Below the pieces are notes generated by a model. That model was given only the letters and a program-made list of their open reading frames with translations. It was not told the origin of the DNA and searched no databases. The position numbers and the translations under genes were made by a program. A stretch of DNA of 64,000 bases from an uncultured Paracoccaceae bacterium (GTDB lineage Bacteria > Pseudomonadota > Alphaproteobacteria > Rhodobacterales > Rhodobacteraceae). Below, in pieces: positions 1 through 8,669 of the stretch. Numbering within the stretch: position 1 is the first letter of the stretch; the number at the start of each line of letters is the position of its first letter. The DNA lies in contig CANLDN010000001.1 in NCBI GenBank assembly GCA_947489445.1, positions 992,001 through 1,056,000 on the forward strand. The letters run 5' to 3'.

Positions 1-210
1 ATCGAACTTTGCCGGCATCAGATAATCCGCCTCCACGCGACGCACCGCAAAGACATAGCCCTCCGCCTTCATCTCCACCTGATCAACACCCAATTCGCGC
101 ACCCATTCACTGCGGGCGCGTTCGATGAATTTCAGGTAATTGGCGTAATAGACAATGCCTGCAAGGTCAGTGTCTTCGTAATAAACGCGAATGGGGAATG
201 TGTGGGTCAT
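1..210 (-). CDS. ybgC: YbgC-family acyl-CoA thioesterase (3' end cut by window edge)
   Basis: The first 70 codons are visible; the rest lies beyond the left edge. The N-terminus reads MTHTFPIRVYYEDTDLAGIV and continues with the hot-dog thioesterase signature: YEDTD with the catalytic Asp, then VYYANYLKFIERARSEW. This is the YbgC type of acyl-CoA thioesterase, a cytoplasmic enzyme that heads the tol-pal cell-envelope operon in most proteobacteria. Its ATG overlaps the TGA of the upstream gene (ATGA), so the two are probably translationally coupled. In related Rhodobacterales, tolQRAB and pal would follow to the left; that part is inference. Confidence 0.93.
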   Translation of the reverse strand, partial: MTHTFPIRVYYEDTDLAGIVYYANYLKFIERARSEWVRELGVDQVEMKAEGYVFAVRRVEADYLMPAKFD

Positions 211-836
211 GACGGTCGTGAAATCCTCGCCTGCAATCGCAACGCATGGCTCGCATCCCGATCCATCGCAGGCATCACCGGATCGTAAGCGGCACGAATA
301 ACATCTGCAATCTCAGGTCTTAAAACGGTCTTACCATCAATCATGGCCAAGGGGGGTTTCTCATCAAACGCCGTATCCGACCACAAAAGGATACTTTGCA
401 CCGCTTGGCTTAACGCCAATGTATCCGCCGAAACGGATGCCAAATGATCATCCATGCGCAAAAACACGAAAGCGGCACGAATGGCGCCCGCTTCGTCAAA
501 CCGAAAAATCCGATACTGATTGGCATCAGCCTGCTGTAACTTCGCCACCAACGGCACTAGATCAGGCACCAAATCACCCAGATGCGGGACGTCCGTCAGT
601 TCCGTCCAGTTCTGGCAAAAGAAGATCATAAAGTTGGCGCCCAGTTCCGGGTCTGTCTCCGCCATCTGGTGACCCGCCAAAGCCACAACCGCCTCGATCG
701 CCCCCTTGAAAACGGCAAGCGATGCATCATCGACTCCAAAAACAACCGGCACAATCGGGCGACCCCAGCGGGCAAAGACATAAGCCCCATCGGCTCGGGT
801 AAACAATTGCGTGACGTCTTGTCTCTCTATTTCCAT
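207..836 (-). CDS. Conserved hypothetical protein between ruvB and ybgC
   Basis: A 209-residue soluble protein with no domain I can name. The start is set at MEIERQDVTQLF (ATG 834-836). The open frame reaches 22 codons further upstream, but that stretch is basic and low in complexity (RRRSRRR) and unlike a protein start. The sequence is mixed alpha/beta with no signal peptide or membrane segment. It lies 28 bp downstream of ruvB and overlaps ybgC by 4 nt, so it is probably part of a ruvCAB-hyp-ybgC-tol transcription unit. I recall an unnamed gene at this position in other roseobacters. No function is proposed. Confidence 0.75.
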   Translation of the reverse strand: MEIERQDVTQLFTRADGAYVFARWGRPIVPVVFGVDDASLAVFKGAIEAVVALAGHQMAETDPELGANFMIFFCQNWTELTDVPHLGDLVPDLVPLVAKLQQADANQYRIFRFDEAGAIRAAFVFLRMDDHLASVSADTLALSQAVQSILLWSDTAFDEKPPLAMIDGKTVLRPEIADVIRAAYDPVMPAMDRDASHALRLQARISRPS

Positions 837-864
837 TAAACTTCCGCCGGCGGCATGCAACCTC

Positions 865-1884
865 TCACCCAAATAGATCCGTCTGCGACTTCGGCGGCGC
901 AATCCCCAAATGCGCCCACGCCGCCTGCGCCAGCATTCGGCCTCTTGGGGTGCGCTGGATCAGCCCTTTCTGCAAAAGATAAGGCTCGATTACATCTTCC
1001 AGAGAGTCCCGACTTTCCGACAGTGCCGCCGACATCGTCTCAACGCCCACCGGACCGCCCGAGTAACTCTCCGCAATCAGGCGCAAATAACGTCGGTCGG
1101 CATTATCAAGGCCTAGGTGATCCACACCCAACCGGGTCAATGCGCGATCAGCAATCGCCTGCGTGACGGTGCCATCGCCTTCGACAATCGCGAAATCCAC
1201 CACCCGGCGCAGCAACCGGCCCGCGATGCGCGGCGTGCCACGGGCGCGCTTGGCAATTTCGCGCGCGCCCAAATCAGCCGCCGGCGCACCCATCAACCGG
1301 GCACCGCGCGTCACAATCTCATGCAACTCGTCCTCGGTATAGAACTCCAAGCGGGTCGGAATACCAAAGCGATCCCGCAATGGCGTGGTCAACAACCCCA
1401 TGCGGGTCGTGGCCCCCACCAGCGTAAAGGGCTGCAATTCAATGCGCACCGTCCGCGCGGCTGGCCCCTCACCAATCACCAGATCCAGCTCAAAATCCTC
1501 AAGCGCGGGATAAAGCACTTCCTCGACCGCCGGGTTCAGGCGATGAATCTCGTCGATGAACAAAACATCCCGCGCTTCCAGATTGGTTAGGATCGCGGCC
1601 AGATCACCCGCCTTGGCCAGCACCGGGCCAGAGGTCATGCGAAAGTTCACCCCCAACTCCCGCGCCATGATCTGCGCGAGCGTCGTCTTGCCCAGACCAG
1701 GGGGGCCATGAAACAGCGCGTGATCCATCGCCTCACCACGACGGCGCGCGCTTTCAATGAACACCTTCAGGTTCGCCCGTGCTTCGCGTTGCCCAATAAA
1801 TTCGTCCAATGTCTGCGGACGCAACGCACGATCCGCATCTTCGGGCTGCGGGTCTGGGCGCAATGTGGGATCAGGCTGGGTCAT
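865..1884 (-). CDS. ruvB: Holliday junction branch migration ATPase RuvB
   Basis: A 339-residue AAA+ motor that, with RuvA, drives branch migration of Holliday junctions in recombinational repair. Visible motifs are N-terminal [12 protein letters not shown], Walker [10 protein letters not shown], Walker [10 protein letters not shown], sensor 1 GATTRMG, the arginine-finger region LRDRFG, and the C-terminal winged-helix segment [15 protein letters not shown]. Length is normal for the family. It is the third gene of ruvC-ruvA-ruvB, 9 bp after ruvA. Confidence 0.98.
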   Translation of the reverse strand: MTQPDPTLRPDPQPEDADRALRPQTLDEFIGQREARANLKVFIESARRRGEAMDHALFHGPPGLGKTTLAQIMARELGVNFRMTSGPVLAKAGDLAAILTNLEARDVLFIDEIHRLNPAVEEVLYPALEDFELDLVIGEGPAARTVRIELQPFTLVGATTRMGLLTTPLRDRFGIPTRLEFYTEDELHEIVTRGARLMGAPAADLGAREIAKRARGTPRIAGRLLRRVVDFAIVEGDGTVTQAIADRALTRLGVDHLGLDNADRRYLRLIAESYSGGPVGVETMSAALSESRDSLEDVIEPYLLQKGLIQRTPRGRMLAQAAWAHLGIAPPKSQTDLFG

Positions 1885-1893
1885 ACCCCTTCC

Positions 1894-2553
1894 CTACCCT
1901 TTCGGCGCCAACAGCTTCAAGGCCGCGCGGATGAGTGCGGGCGTATCTGCCTCCGGGTCTGCACCTACCGCCTGCGCCACGGCACCAGCGGCATCACCCG
2001 GTGCGTAGCCCAGATTGCCCAAGGCCGATAACGCCTCTGCCTGCGCAGGGTTCGCCTGACGCACCGGCGTACGCCGGACCTGATCCGGCACAGCCACCTC
2101 AATCACCTCATCGCCCAGTGCTTCGGCGACCGTACCCCCCATCGCCATAACGCCCGGCGCCTTGTCCTTCAGTTCAATCGTCACGCGCTGCGCCGTTTTT
2201 GGACCAACGCCCTTGGCCTTGGCCACCGTATTCCAATCACCCAAGGCAATGGCGCGGCTCACGCCATCCGCCCCAATCGTCCCCAGAATGGCCATGGATG
2301 CCTTCGCCCCGATCCCCTGCACCGACATGAGCAAGCGATGCCATTCCTTTTCGACCAAGGTGGTAAATCCAAAAAGCTGCAGGTTGTCCTCGCGGACCAG
2401 CAGATCGGTGTAAAGGGCGACCGCCTCACCATTACGCGGCAAACCCGCCATGACACGGTCCGACACATAAACAATATAGCCCACGCCGCGCACATCAATC
2501 AGCACATGATCAGCGGCGCGGTATTCCAAACGACCCGCGATCTTGCCAATCAT
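1894..2553 (-). CDS. ruvA: Holliday junction DNA-binding subunit RuvA
   Basis: A 219-residue protein. The start is placed at [12 protein letters not shown], the canonical RuvA N-terminus, because this ATG overlaps the ruvC stop as ATGA; an upstream in-frame extension of 21 codons is discarded. An OB-fold N-terminal domain is followed by two helix-hairpin-helix motifs ([16 protein letters not shown] and [20 protein letters not shown]) that contact the junction, and then a C-terminal domain III ([11 protein letters not shown]) that binds RuvB. Confidence 0.97.
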   Translation of the reverse strand: MIGKIAGRLEYRAADHVLIDVRGVGYIVYVSDRVMAGLPRNGEAVALYTDLLVREDNLQLFGFTTLVEKEWHRLLMSVQGIGAKASMAILGTIGADGVSRAIALGDWNTVAKAKGVGPKTAQRVTIELKDKAPGVMAMGGTVAEALGDEVIEVAVPDQVRRTPVRQANPAQAEALSALGNLGYAPGDAAGAVAQAVGADPEADTPALIRAALKLLAPKG

Positions 2554-3056
2554 GCGCCTGCCCTCGCCAGTGCCTGCGACAACGTCCCAGCAGATTGCAG
2601 ATGATGTGCATGACAAATGGCAATCGCCAAGGCATCCGCCGCATCGGGCCCGACAATCTTGGCGCCCGGCAATTGCAACTGCACCATATGCAGGACCTGA
2701 TGCTTTTCCGCGTGCCCCACACCCACAACGGCCTTCTTGACGGCATTCGGGGCATATTCCCCTACAGGCACACCGGCCTGCGCGGGCACCAGCATCGCGA
2801 TGCCGCGGGCCTGGCCCAGCTTCAGGGTGCCAGCGCCATCCTTATTGACGAATGTCTGCTCGACCGCGGCGGCATCGGGGGCAAATTCCGTCAGCATCGC
2901 CGACAACTGCTGATGCAATGACAACAGACGGGCCGCCAAATCATCGCCAACTGAATGGCAAATACCATTGGCAACATGGGACAGGCGCGATCCGGCAACC
3001 TCAATCACGCCCCAACCCATGTTTCGCAAGCCTGGATCTATTCCCAAAACACGCAT
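2550..3056 (-). CDS. ruvC: Crossover junction endodeoxyribonuclease RuvC
   Basis: A 168-residue Holliday-junction resolvase with an RNase H-like fold. The N-terminus [16 protein letters not shown] carries the first catalytic Asp (D7). [13 protein letters not shown] holds the second acidic residue, and [15 protein letters not shown] carries the last acidic pair. The ATG at 3054-3056 is chosen over one four codons upstream because it gives the standard family N-terminus. First gene of the ruvCAB operon. Confidence 0.97.
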   Translation of the reverse strand: MRVLGIDPGLRNMGWGVIEVAGSRLSHVANGICHSVGDDLAARLLSLHQQLSAMLTEFAPDAAAVEQTFVNKDGAGTLKLGQARGIAMLVPAQAGVPVGEYAPNAVKKAVVGVGHAEKHQVLHMVQLQLPGAKIVGPDAADALAIAICHAHHLQSAGTLSQALARAGA

Positions 3057-3364
3057 TGCCCGCCTCATTTATTATTATCTGAAAATTGCTAGCACAAAAC
3101 GCGAACAAAGACCAAGAGGGTTTGATGAAGGGCGTGACGCTACGGCAGGGTGACAAAAAGCGAAACACGTCATTACATCGCCAAAATGCGACACAATTAA
3201 CTCTATATAAATAAACGATTTATGGCAATATCCGCACAAAAATAAGGCATTCACAAAACGCATATGACCCATGCAAAAACATCACTGGTAACGGTGTTCG
3301 AACACTCCTACATGCGGACTATCAAGATAACGCTGCAGTGCAGCATCAGTTAAGGAATATGGCC
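3057..3364. other. Divergent intergenic region, ruvC / DUF1127 gene
   Basis: About 308 bp with no convincing reading frame. It is clearly AT-richer than its surroundings between about 3170 and 3260 (runs such as TATATAAATAAA), which fits promoters for the divergent ruvC (minus) and DUF1127 (plus) genes. A perfect 12-bp palindrome GTGTTCGAACAC lies at 3294-3305, about 60 bp before the DUF1127 start, and could be an operator. I could not assign -35/-10 boxes with confidence. Confidence 0.5.
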
Positions 3365-3574
3365 ATGGCCGCTTTTGACACCACCCGCCCCGCAGCTGGC
3401 CTCTCCGCCAGCACTCTTTCGGCTTTCGTTGTCCGTACATTTGGCGCCGTCGCGGCATGGAACGACGCACGCGTGACACGCAAAGCCCTGTCCAAGCTGT
3501 CCGCACGCGAATTGGAAGACATCGGTCTGACATATGGCGACATCGACAGCGTTGCGACACGCCACACCCGCTAA
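3365..3574 (+). CDS. DUF1127 domain small protein
   Basis: A 69-residue protein. Its C-terminal half (WNDARVTRKALSKLSARELE, then DIGLTYGDID) matches the DUF1127 consensus: an arginine-rich helix followed by L-x-x-L-x-x-x-E-L-x-D-I-G-L. DUF1127 proteins in alphaproteobacteria are short; some are reported to affect RNA turnover and phosphate or stress responses, but the role of this one is unknown. The ATG at 3365 has AAGGA 8 nt upstream; the ATG at 3359 would sit only 2 nt from it, so 3365 is preferred. Monocistronic, followed by two hairpins. Confidence 0.85.
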   Translation: MAAFDTTRPAAGLSASTLSAFVVRTFGAVAAWNDARVTRKALSKLSARELEDIGLTYGDIDSVATRHTR

Positions 3575-3584
3575 TTCAATTCGG

Positions 3585-3616
3585 CGCTGTTCTGTCTGAC
3601 TGCGGGCAGAACAGCG
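3585..3616 (+). other. 10-bp stem hairpin downstream of DUF1127 gene
   Basis: CGCTGTTCTG (3585-3594) pairs perfectly with CAGAACAGCG (3607-3616) around a 12-nt loop, beginning 10 nt after the stop codon. No T-run follows, so it does not look like an intrinsic terminator by itself. It could stabilise the mRNA 3' end or be a processing site. Confidence 0.5.
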
Positions 3617-3648
3617 TCATCTTCGGGACATCACTCACAAACACAAAA

Positions 3649-3675
3649 GGCCGCTTCAATCGAAGCGGCCTTTTT
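3649..3675. terminator. Bidirectional intrinsic terminator
   Basis: GGCCGCTTC (3649-3657), loop AATC, GAAGCGGCC (3662-3670), then TTTTT (3671-3675). On the opposite strand the same stem is followed by TTTT from the AAAA at 3645-3648, so it can serve both the plus-strand DUF1127 gene and the convergent minus-strand gene ending at 3695. Confidence 0.9.
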
Positions 3676-3694
3676 GCTGTATTAACAAGCCTGC

Positions 3695-4042
3695 TTACTG
3701 CGGCAAAACGTTCTTCAGCATATCTGCAACGACCACTGTGGCTGGGTCGGCTTGCATGATCCACGCACCGGCCTGCTCCATCACAGAACCTTGCTTCAAG
3801 GATACGACACGCTCGTTATATGACGCTTCACCAAGCGAGGCGAAAAGGAACCCTTTGAACAGGAACCCTGCAACAAGAAGGATCACCAAACCCTTCAGCG
3901 GGAAGCGCGGCGTATAAACCCGTGGGCGTGCAACGATAAGGCCGTCAGACGTCACGGTTTTCACCACACCGTTTTGCATACGGTCATGGCGACGCACAAT
4001 GCGCTTTAGTCTTTTATCAAATGGGACATTGGCCTGGGCCAT
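3695..4042 (-). CDS. Small single-pass membrane protein, unknown function
   Basis: A 115-residue protein with a basic N-terminus (KRLKRIVRRHDRMQNG), one hydrophobic segment at about residues 48-68 (PLKGLVILLVAGFLFKGFLF), and a C-terminal tail rich in alanine and valine. Topology is probably N-in with the C-terminus in the periplasm. A ribosome-binding site AGGAGG-like (AAGGAGGG on the coding strand) lies just before the ATG at 4042. I recognise it as a roseobacter-type hypothetical but cannot name a family. Monocistronic between the terminator at 3649-3675 and prmA. Confidence 0.75.
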   Translation of the reverse strand: MAQANVPFDKRLKRIVRRHDRMQNGVVKTVTSDGLIVARPRVYTPRFPLKGLVILLVAGFLFKGFLFASLGEASYNERVVSLKQGSVMEQAGAWIMQADPATVVVADMLKNVLPQ

Positions 4043-4137
4043 AGAACCCTCCTTAACATCAGCAGACGACGTGTCTGTACAAAATCACGAACAACTTAGG
4101 CAATAACAAGACATTTCACATCGCCTTGTGCGAAAAC

Positions 4138-5019
4138 TCACAGAGTGGGTGAATTTTTGCTCATTACCAAGGTGGTCCAGTCAACAATATGCGACTTTGA
4201 CGCAAGATTGAACCCGTTTTGTTTATAAACAGTAACCACCTCGTCCGCCTGTTCATTCAAAATACCAGAGAGAATCACATGCCCGCCTGCAGCGACATGG
4301 GTATTCATATCCGGGGCCAGCCCGATCAGCGGGGCCTTTAAAATATTGGCAAAAACCAAATCAAACGGGGCTGCATCCCACAAGCGTTCAGCTGCGAATC
4401 CCGCGCCGACAACGCAATCAACACGGCCCGCAAGCCCATTGGACACCACATTGGCCTGTGCCACCTCAACAGCCACCGGGTCGATATCGCTGGCCAGCAC
4501 AACACCGGGCAAAACATGTGCCGCAGCCATGGCCAACACCGCAGTCCCGCACCCGACATCCGCCACATTTTTCGGGGTGATGCCGCTCTCCAACAGGGCA
4601 TCAAAAGCCTGCAAACAACCCAGCGTCGTACCATGATGCCCGGTGCCGAACGCCATCGCGGCGTCAATCAGCAAGGGTACCGCATCGTCAGGCACCTTAT
4701 CGGCATCATGCGAGCCATAAACAAAAAAGCGGCCTGCCACCACCGGGGCCAGTTCGCGCTGCACCTTTGATACCCAATCCTGATCGGGGATCTCTGACAC
4801 TGTGAAAGGCCTGGCATGATGCAATGTCGCCAGAACGGCCAGCGCCGCGATGTCCGGGCGCTCCATGAAATAGGCCCCGACCTCCCACAGGCCTGATCCA
4901 TCTTCTATCTCGAAAACACCAACGCCCGTTGGTTCCGGGACGATCGCCTCCAGATCATCCGCCAACTTATAGGCCGCGTCTTCGCCGGTGATCGTCGTCA
5001 AAGCAGAAAAAGTCGTCAT
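4138..5019 (-). CDS. prmA: Ribosomal protein L11 methyltransferase
   Basis: A 293-residue SAM-dependent methyltransferase that trimethylates ribosomal protein L11. After an L11-binding N-terminal domain, the sequence DAAMAFGTGHHGTTLGCLQA is the PrmA signature. It is followed by motif I VADVGCGTAVLAMAA, the acidic residue of motif II (ASDIDPVAVEVAQANV), and VFANILKAPLIGLAP with the N-I-L-x-x-P-L motif typical of PrmA. Full length. It probably ends a minus-strand run that begins with msrA. Confidence 0.95.
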   Translation of the reverse strand: MTTFSALTTITGEDAAYKLADDLEAIVPEPTGVGVFEIEDGSGLWEVGAYFMERPDIAALAVLATLHHARPFTVSEIPDQDWVSKVQRELAPVVAGRFFVYGSHDADKVPDDAVPLLIDAAMAFGTGHHGTTLGCLQAFDALLESGITPKNVADVGCGTAVLAMAAAHVLPGVVLASDIDPVAVEVAQANVVSNGLAGRVDCVVGAGFAAERLWDAAPFDLVFANILKAPLIGLAPDMNTHVAAGGHVILSGILNEQADEVVTVYKQNGFNLASKSHIVDWTTLVMSKNSPTL

Positions 5020-5047
5020 AGGGGCGCCTCATTAGGGTTGCCCCCGG

Positions 5048-5782
5048 TTAGGCGGTCGCCCCGACATGGTCAAGCAGGGCCTGATCCGCCAACACGGCAG
5101 CGCAAATCTCATCCGCCCAGGCCGCGTAAACCGAAGGTCCGGGATGAAAGCCATCAGCAGACATATTGGTATCATTCAACCCCAGCCGAATCGTCACAGG
5201 TGAACAGGCCGGGCGTCTGGCGACCAAACGATGCAGATGCTTGTCGAACCAGAGCGCCCGTCGGCCCATCGCCCAGCGCAGGGGCTGCGGCAATAATGGA
5301 AATTGCCCCATCGGCGGCAAACCAGAGACAACAATGCGCCGCGCGCCGAAATCATGTTCCAGCCGGTCCAGCAACCGCGCCTGAAGCGAAAGCCAGCGGC
5401 TGAGCGGGGTCGCCTTGGTCACATCATTAACGCCCAATGCGGTAACGACCACATCATATTGATCACGTGGCAAATCATCCAGCCAACCGACCGCTTCTGC
5501 GGTCTTGGCCCCGGTACGGGCCACCAGATCAAACTCGACCCGCGCAACGCTGGCCAGCCGTCCCGTGATACGCCCCAGCAGAGCCTCGGCTTGCGTCGCC
5601 ACGCCGACACCGGCAGCCGACGAATCCCCGATGATCAGCAGTCGGAGCGGCGGACCATCACCCACAGTGCCACTACGATCCCCCGGCGGTTCGGGCAGTT
5701 CGATGACATGGCGCCGGACATAGGCCGCCTGCGCAAGCAGGATCGGCAGAAGAACAGTATGTGACAGCACATTGACGATCAC
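5048..5782 (-). CDS. SGNH/GDSL-family hydrolase, membrane-anchored
   Basis: A 244-residue esterase/lipase-like enzyme. A hydrophobic N-terminal segment (residues about 4-20) is probably a signal anchor, placing the catalytic domain in the periplasm. Catalytic blocks are visible: block I IIGDSS with nucleophile S54, block III GVND (N119), and block V DGFHPG with D210 and H213. The substrate cannot be read from the sequence. Its ATG overlaps the phzF stop (ATGA), suggesting coupling to phzF and msrA upstream. Confidence 0.88.
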   Translation of the reverse strand: MIVNVLSHTVLLPILLAQAAYVRRHVIELPEPPGDRSGTVGDGPPLRLLIIGDSSAAGVGVATQAEALLGRITGRLASVARVEFDLVARTGAKTAEAVGWLDDLPRDQYDVVVTALGVNDVTKATPLSRWLSLQARLLDRLEHDFGARRIVVSGLPPMGQFPLLPQPLRWAMGRRALWFDKHLHRLVARRPACSPVTIRLGLNDTNMSADGFHPGPSVYAAWADEICAAVLADQALLDHVGATA

Positions 5783-6618
5783 AGATCGACGGTCCCCTCG
5801 ATCAGAACATTCACATGCCCGCCGATCATCACCCGGTCGGCATCCGGGCGCACGAACACGCGGCCGACCCGGCCAATCTGTGTGCCCTGCGACATGACCA
5901 GATCACGGGTCAGCCGCCCTTCGGCCCGCATCCACTGCGCAATGGCGGCATTCAGCGATCCAGTGATCGGATCCTCAACCATGCCGCTGGATGGGGACAG
6001 GTTGCGCAACTCGTAATCCGCCTCTGCCCCGGCGGGGTAAGGCCCCACAACCGACAGCGCGACAAAATCAGGCCAACTGACGCGGGACGCATCAATCGCC
6101 AGCACATCCTCTGCCGATGCCAGTTCCAGCACCTGCCAGACCGGGCCGTTATCCAACTGGGTCGCCCTGACCACCTGTTCGGGCCGCAGATCCAGCGCCT
6201 GCGCATAGCGGGTCAGGTCCGCATCGGCCATCGGGATCACCTTGGTCGGCGGGGCAACAAATGCGGGCACCGGCCCGGTCACATCAATCTCAACAATACC
6301 GATCGCACATTGCTGACGCACGACACCGGCTTCGGCGGGCACACCACCGGTATGCAGCCAGGCCATACAACTCCCCAGCGTCGGATGCCCCGCAAAAGGC
6401 ATTTCGCGACCGGGCGTGAAAATACGCACGGCATAATCCGCACCCGGCGCGGTCGGTTTGGCCAGAAAAGTGGTTTCCGCCAGATTCGTCCAGGCGGCAA
6501 ACCCCTGCATCTGGTCATCGGTCAGACCATCGGCATCGACAACCACAGCCAGCCCGTTCCCCTTGGTGGGAACGGCGCTGAACACATCACATTGGACAAA
6601 TCGCCTAGACGCCAACAC
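5779..6618 (-). CDS. PhzF-family isomerase/epimerase-like protein
   Basis: A 279-residue protein of the PhzF / diaminopimelate-epimerase-fold family. The signature [19 protein letters not shown] near the N-terminus, the conserved Glu in NLAETTF, the segment [18 protein letters not shown] and the C-terminal GRVFVRPD are all present. Members are dimeric, cofactor-free isomerases, most without known substrates; there is no phenazine cluster here, so phenazine biosynthesis is not implied. The start is GTG at 6618; it overlaps the end of msrA by 14 nt, so the two are likely cotranscribed. Confidence 0.9.
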   Translation of the reverse strand: MLASRRFVQCDVFSAVPTKGNGLAVVVDADGLTDDQMQGFAAWTNLAETTFLAKPTAPGADYAVRIFTPGREMPFAGHPTLGSCMAWLHTGGVPAEAGVVRQQCAIGIVEIDVTGPVPAFVAPPTKVIPMADADLTRYAQALDLRPEQVVRATQLDNGPVWQVLELASAEDVLAIDASRVSWPDFVALSVVGPYPAGAEADYELRNLSPSSGMVEDPITGSLNAAIAQWMRAEGRLTRDLVMSQGTQIGRVGRVFVRPDADRVMIGGHVNVLIEGTVDL

Positions 6619-7255
6619 CGATCGGACAGGTCACCCCCGTCCCCCCGATGCCGCAATAGCCGTTCGGGTTCTTCGCCAGATACTGCTGGTGATAATCCTC
6701 GGCGAAATAGAACTCCGGCGCATCCACGATCTCTGTCGTGATCGCACCATACCCGGCTTCCGACAAACGCGGGGCAAAGGCCGCTTTGGAGGCCTCAGCC
6801 GCTTCGCGTTGTGCCGCCGAATAGGCATAGATGCCAGACCGGTACTGCGTGCCCCGGTCATTGCCCTGCCGCATCCCCTGGGTGGGATCATGGCCCTCCC
6901 AGAACACCTGCAACAACTGATCATAGGAAATGATCGCCGGATCATAGATCACGCGCACAACCTCATTATGGCCGGTCTTGCCGGAACAAACCTCTTCATA
7001 GGTCGCATTCGGGGTATAGCCGCCCGCATAACCCACCATGGTCGACTGCACACCATCCAGCTTCCAGAACATCCGCTCCACGCCCCAGAAACAGCCCATG
7101 CCGAACATGGCCTCTTCCATGCCCTCCGGCACATTGCCAGTCAGCGGCGTGCCATAAACAAAATGGGTCGGGGCTGTCGGGATCGGCGCAGACCGGCCCG
7201 GCAGGGCGGCATCCTTGGTCACCATCTCGGATTTCGGGCTCTTGGTGAAAAACAT
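6605..7255 (-). CDS. msrA: Peptide methionine sulfoxide reductase A
   Basis: A 216-residue repair enzyme that reduces methionine-S-sulfoxide in proteins. The catalytic motif GCFWG is at residues 54-58 (Cys55). Substrate-pocket motifs [20 protein letters not shown] and QYRSGIYAY, and the C-terminal region [17 protein letters not shown], are all standard. The start is the ATG at 7253-7255 ([11 protein letters not shown]); the frame stays open far upstream but that part is non-homologous. First gene of an msrA-phzF-SGNH run. Confidence 0.96.
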   Translation of the reverse strand: MFFTKSPKSEMVTKDAALPGRSAPIPTAPTHFVYGTPLTGNVPEGMEEAMFGMGCFWGVERMFWKLDGVQSTMVGYAGGYTPNATYEEVCSGKTGHNEVVRVIYDPAIISYDQLLQVFWEGHDPTQGMRQGNDRGTQYRSGIYAYSAAQREAAEASKAAFAPRLSEAGYGAITTEIVDAPEFYFAEDYHQQYLAKNPNGYCGIGGTGVTCPIGVGV

Positions 7256-7308
7256 CTGAACTCTCCTCTGGGGGTCAGGGCAGAATATAATGCCCGGCGG
7301 CGTAATTT

Positions 7309-8538
7309 CTACTCCGCCGCCGCAAGCAAACGGAACTGAAACACGGTCTCGTGACCAGGGGCCGGATGGCGCGGGATCAACAGCGACAACAGCAGCGAAA
7401 TGATCGCCATGCCCGCCGCCATCAAAAACACCGTTCCCGGCGATTGCAGCCAGATATAGCCCAGCAGGGCAGGCAGAAACACAGCCGCGATATGATTGAT
7501 GGTAAAGGCCACAGCCGCTGTGGGTGCGATATCCAGCGGGTCCGCGATCTTTTGAAAGTAGGTCTTGATCGCCAGCGCGAGGCTGAAAAAGATATGGTTG
7601 GCCACATACAAAAACGTCGCCAACAGCACGCCCCAGCCGAAATAATAGATGCCACCATAGGCAAAGAAAATCAGGCAAAGGCCCGTATATTCAAAAACCA
7701 GCGCCCGGCGCTCGCCGAACACCGCCACCAACTTGCCCAGAAACGGGGCGGCGATCATGTTGATGACAAGGGTCAGCAAGAACAGCTTGGTCACCTCATC
7801 CACCTCGAATTCGAACTGTTCGACCATCATGAACGCGGCAAAGACAACAAAGATCTGGCGGCGGGCGCCCGACATGAACTGCAACGCATAATAAAGCCAG
7901 TATCGACGGCGCAACACAAAGGTCTTTAACTGCGGATTAGGCGATTCAAACTGCGGATAAGCAAACAGACACAGCAACGCCACCAACGCCGTAAACCCGC
8001 CCGACAGCCAGTAGACGATGGAATAGGTCAGGCCCAGCAAATCCCAGCTCAGCACAATCAGCAAATAGACCACAATCGTGGCCCCCGCCCCGGCCGAGAT
8101 CAGCCAGCCAAGGGTCTGCGGCGCGCGCTTCTTTTCGATCCACTGCAATTGCAGGGACTGGTTGACCGTCTCGTAATAATGAAACCCGATCGAGGACAGC
8201 ATCGTCACCGTCAGGATACCCGCCATCGTTGGAAACTGTGCAGTGACCGCCGTCGCCGCGCCCAGCATGATCAGCGCCACCAATCCCAGCACCTGTTCCC
8301 GGATGAACATGATCAGGGCGATCACCCCGATGGCAAAGAACCCCGGAATTTCGCGCACTGTATGCAGCCAGCCGATATCCGACCCGTCAAACGCCGCCAC
8401 CTCGATGACAAAGTTGTTGAGCAGCGCCGACCACGTGGCAAATGCCACCGGCATCGCCATCGCCATCACGAACAATAGTGACGTGGGCCTTCGCCACAGC
8501 GGCAGGTGGCGGGCATCTTCAAGGCGGACGATTTTCAT
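7309..8538 (-). CDS. Major facilitator superfamily transporter
   Basis: A 409-residue inner-membrane protein with about 12 hydrophobic segments in two halves. Between them lies a cytoplasmic stretch ([20 protein letters not shown]). Substrate unknown. The start is set at [17 protein letters not shown] (ATG 8538), which has TAAGG 8 nt upstream; the open frame extends 35 codons further but without homologous character. The 3' end lies 53 bp before msrA on the same strand, so readthrough is possible. Confidence 0.88.
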   Translation of the reverse strand: MKIVRLEDARHLPLWRRPTSLLFVMAMAMPVAFATWSALLNNFVIEVAAFDGSDIGWLHTVREIPGFFAIGVIALIMFIREQVLGLVALIMLGAATAVTAQFPTMAGILTVTMLSSIGFHYYETVNQSLQLQWIEKKRAPQTLGWLISAGAGATIVVYLLIVLSWDLLGLTYSIVYWLSGGFTALVALLCLFAYPQFESPNPQLKTFVLRRRYWLYYALQFMSGARRQIFVVFAAFMMVEQFEFEVDEVTKLFLLTLVINMIAAPFLGKLVAVFGERRALVFEYTGLCLIFFAYGGIYYFGWGVLLATFLYVANHIFFSLALAIKTYFQKIADPLDIAPTAAVAFTINHIAAVFLPALLGYIWLQSPGTVFLMAAGMAIISLLLSLLIPRHPAPGHETVFQFRLLAAAE

Positions 8539-8669
8539 GCCGTTAGCCTTACGCTCCTTTTGCGGGCAAGGCGAGGGCATGATCGAAACGATCTGAACCA
8601 ATCGCATATCCCAAGACCTAAAAATGTGGTATGTGCTGATCATCCAAACAATCAGATTTGACCGCCCTT

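Noticed and set aside
3285..3310. GGTGTTCGAACAC looked like the T-arm of a tRNA
   Set aside because: It is a simple perfect palindrome; there is no acceptor stem, anticodon arm or CCA end around it.
5779..6618. Phenazine biosynthesis because of the PhzF-family gene
   Set aside because: No other phz genes are present; PhzF-like isomerases are widespread with unrelated roles.
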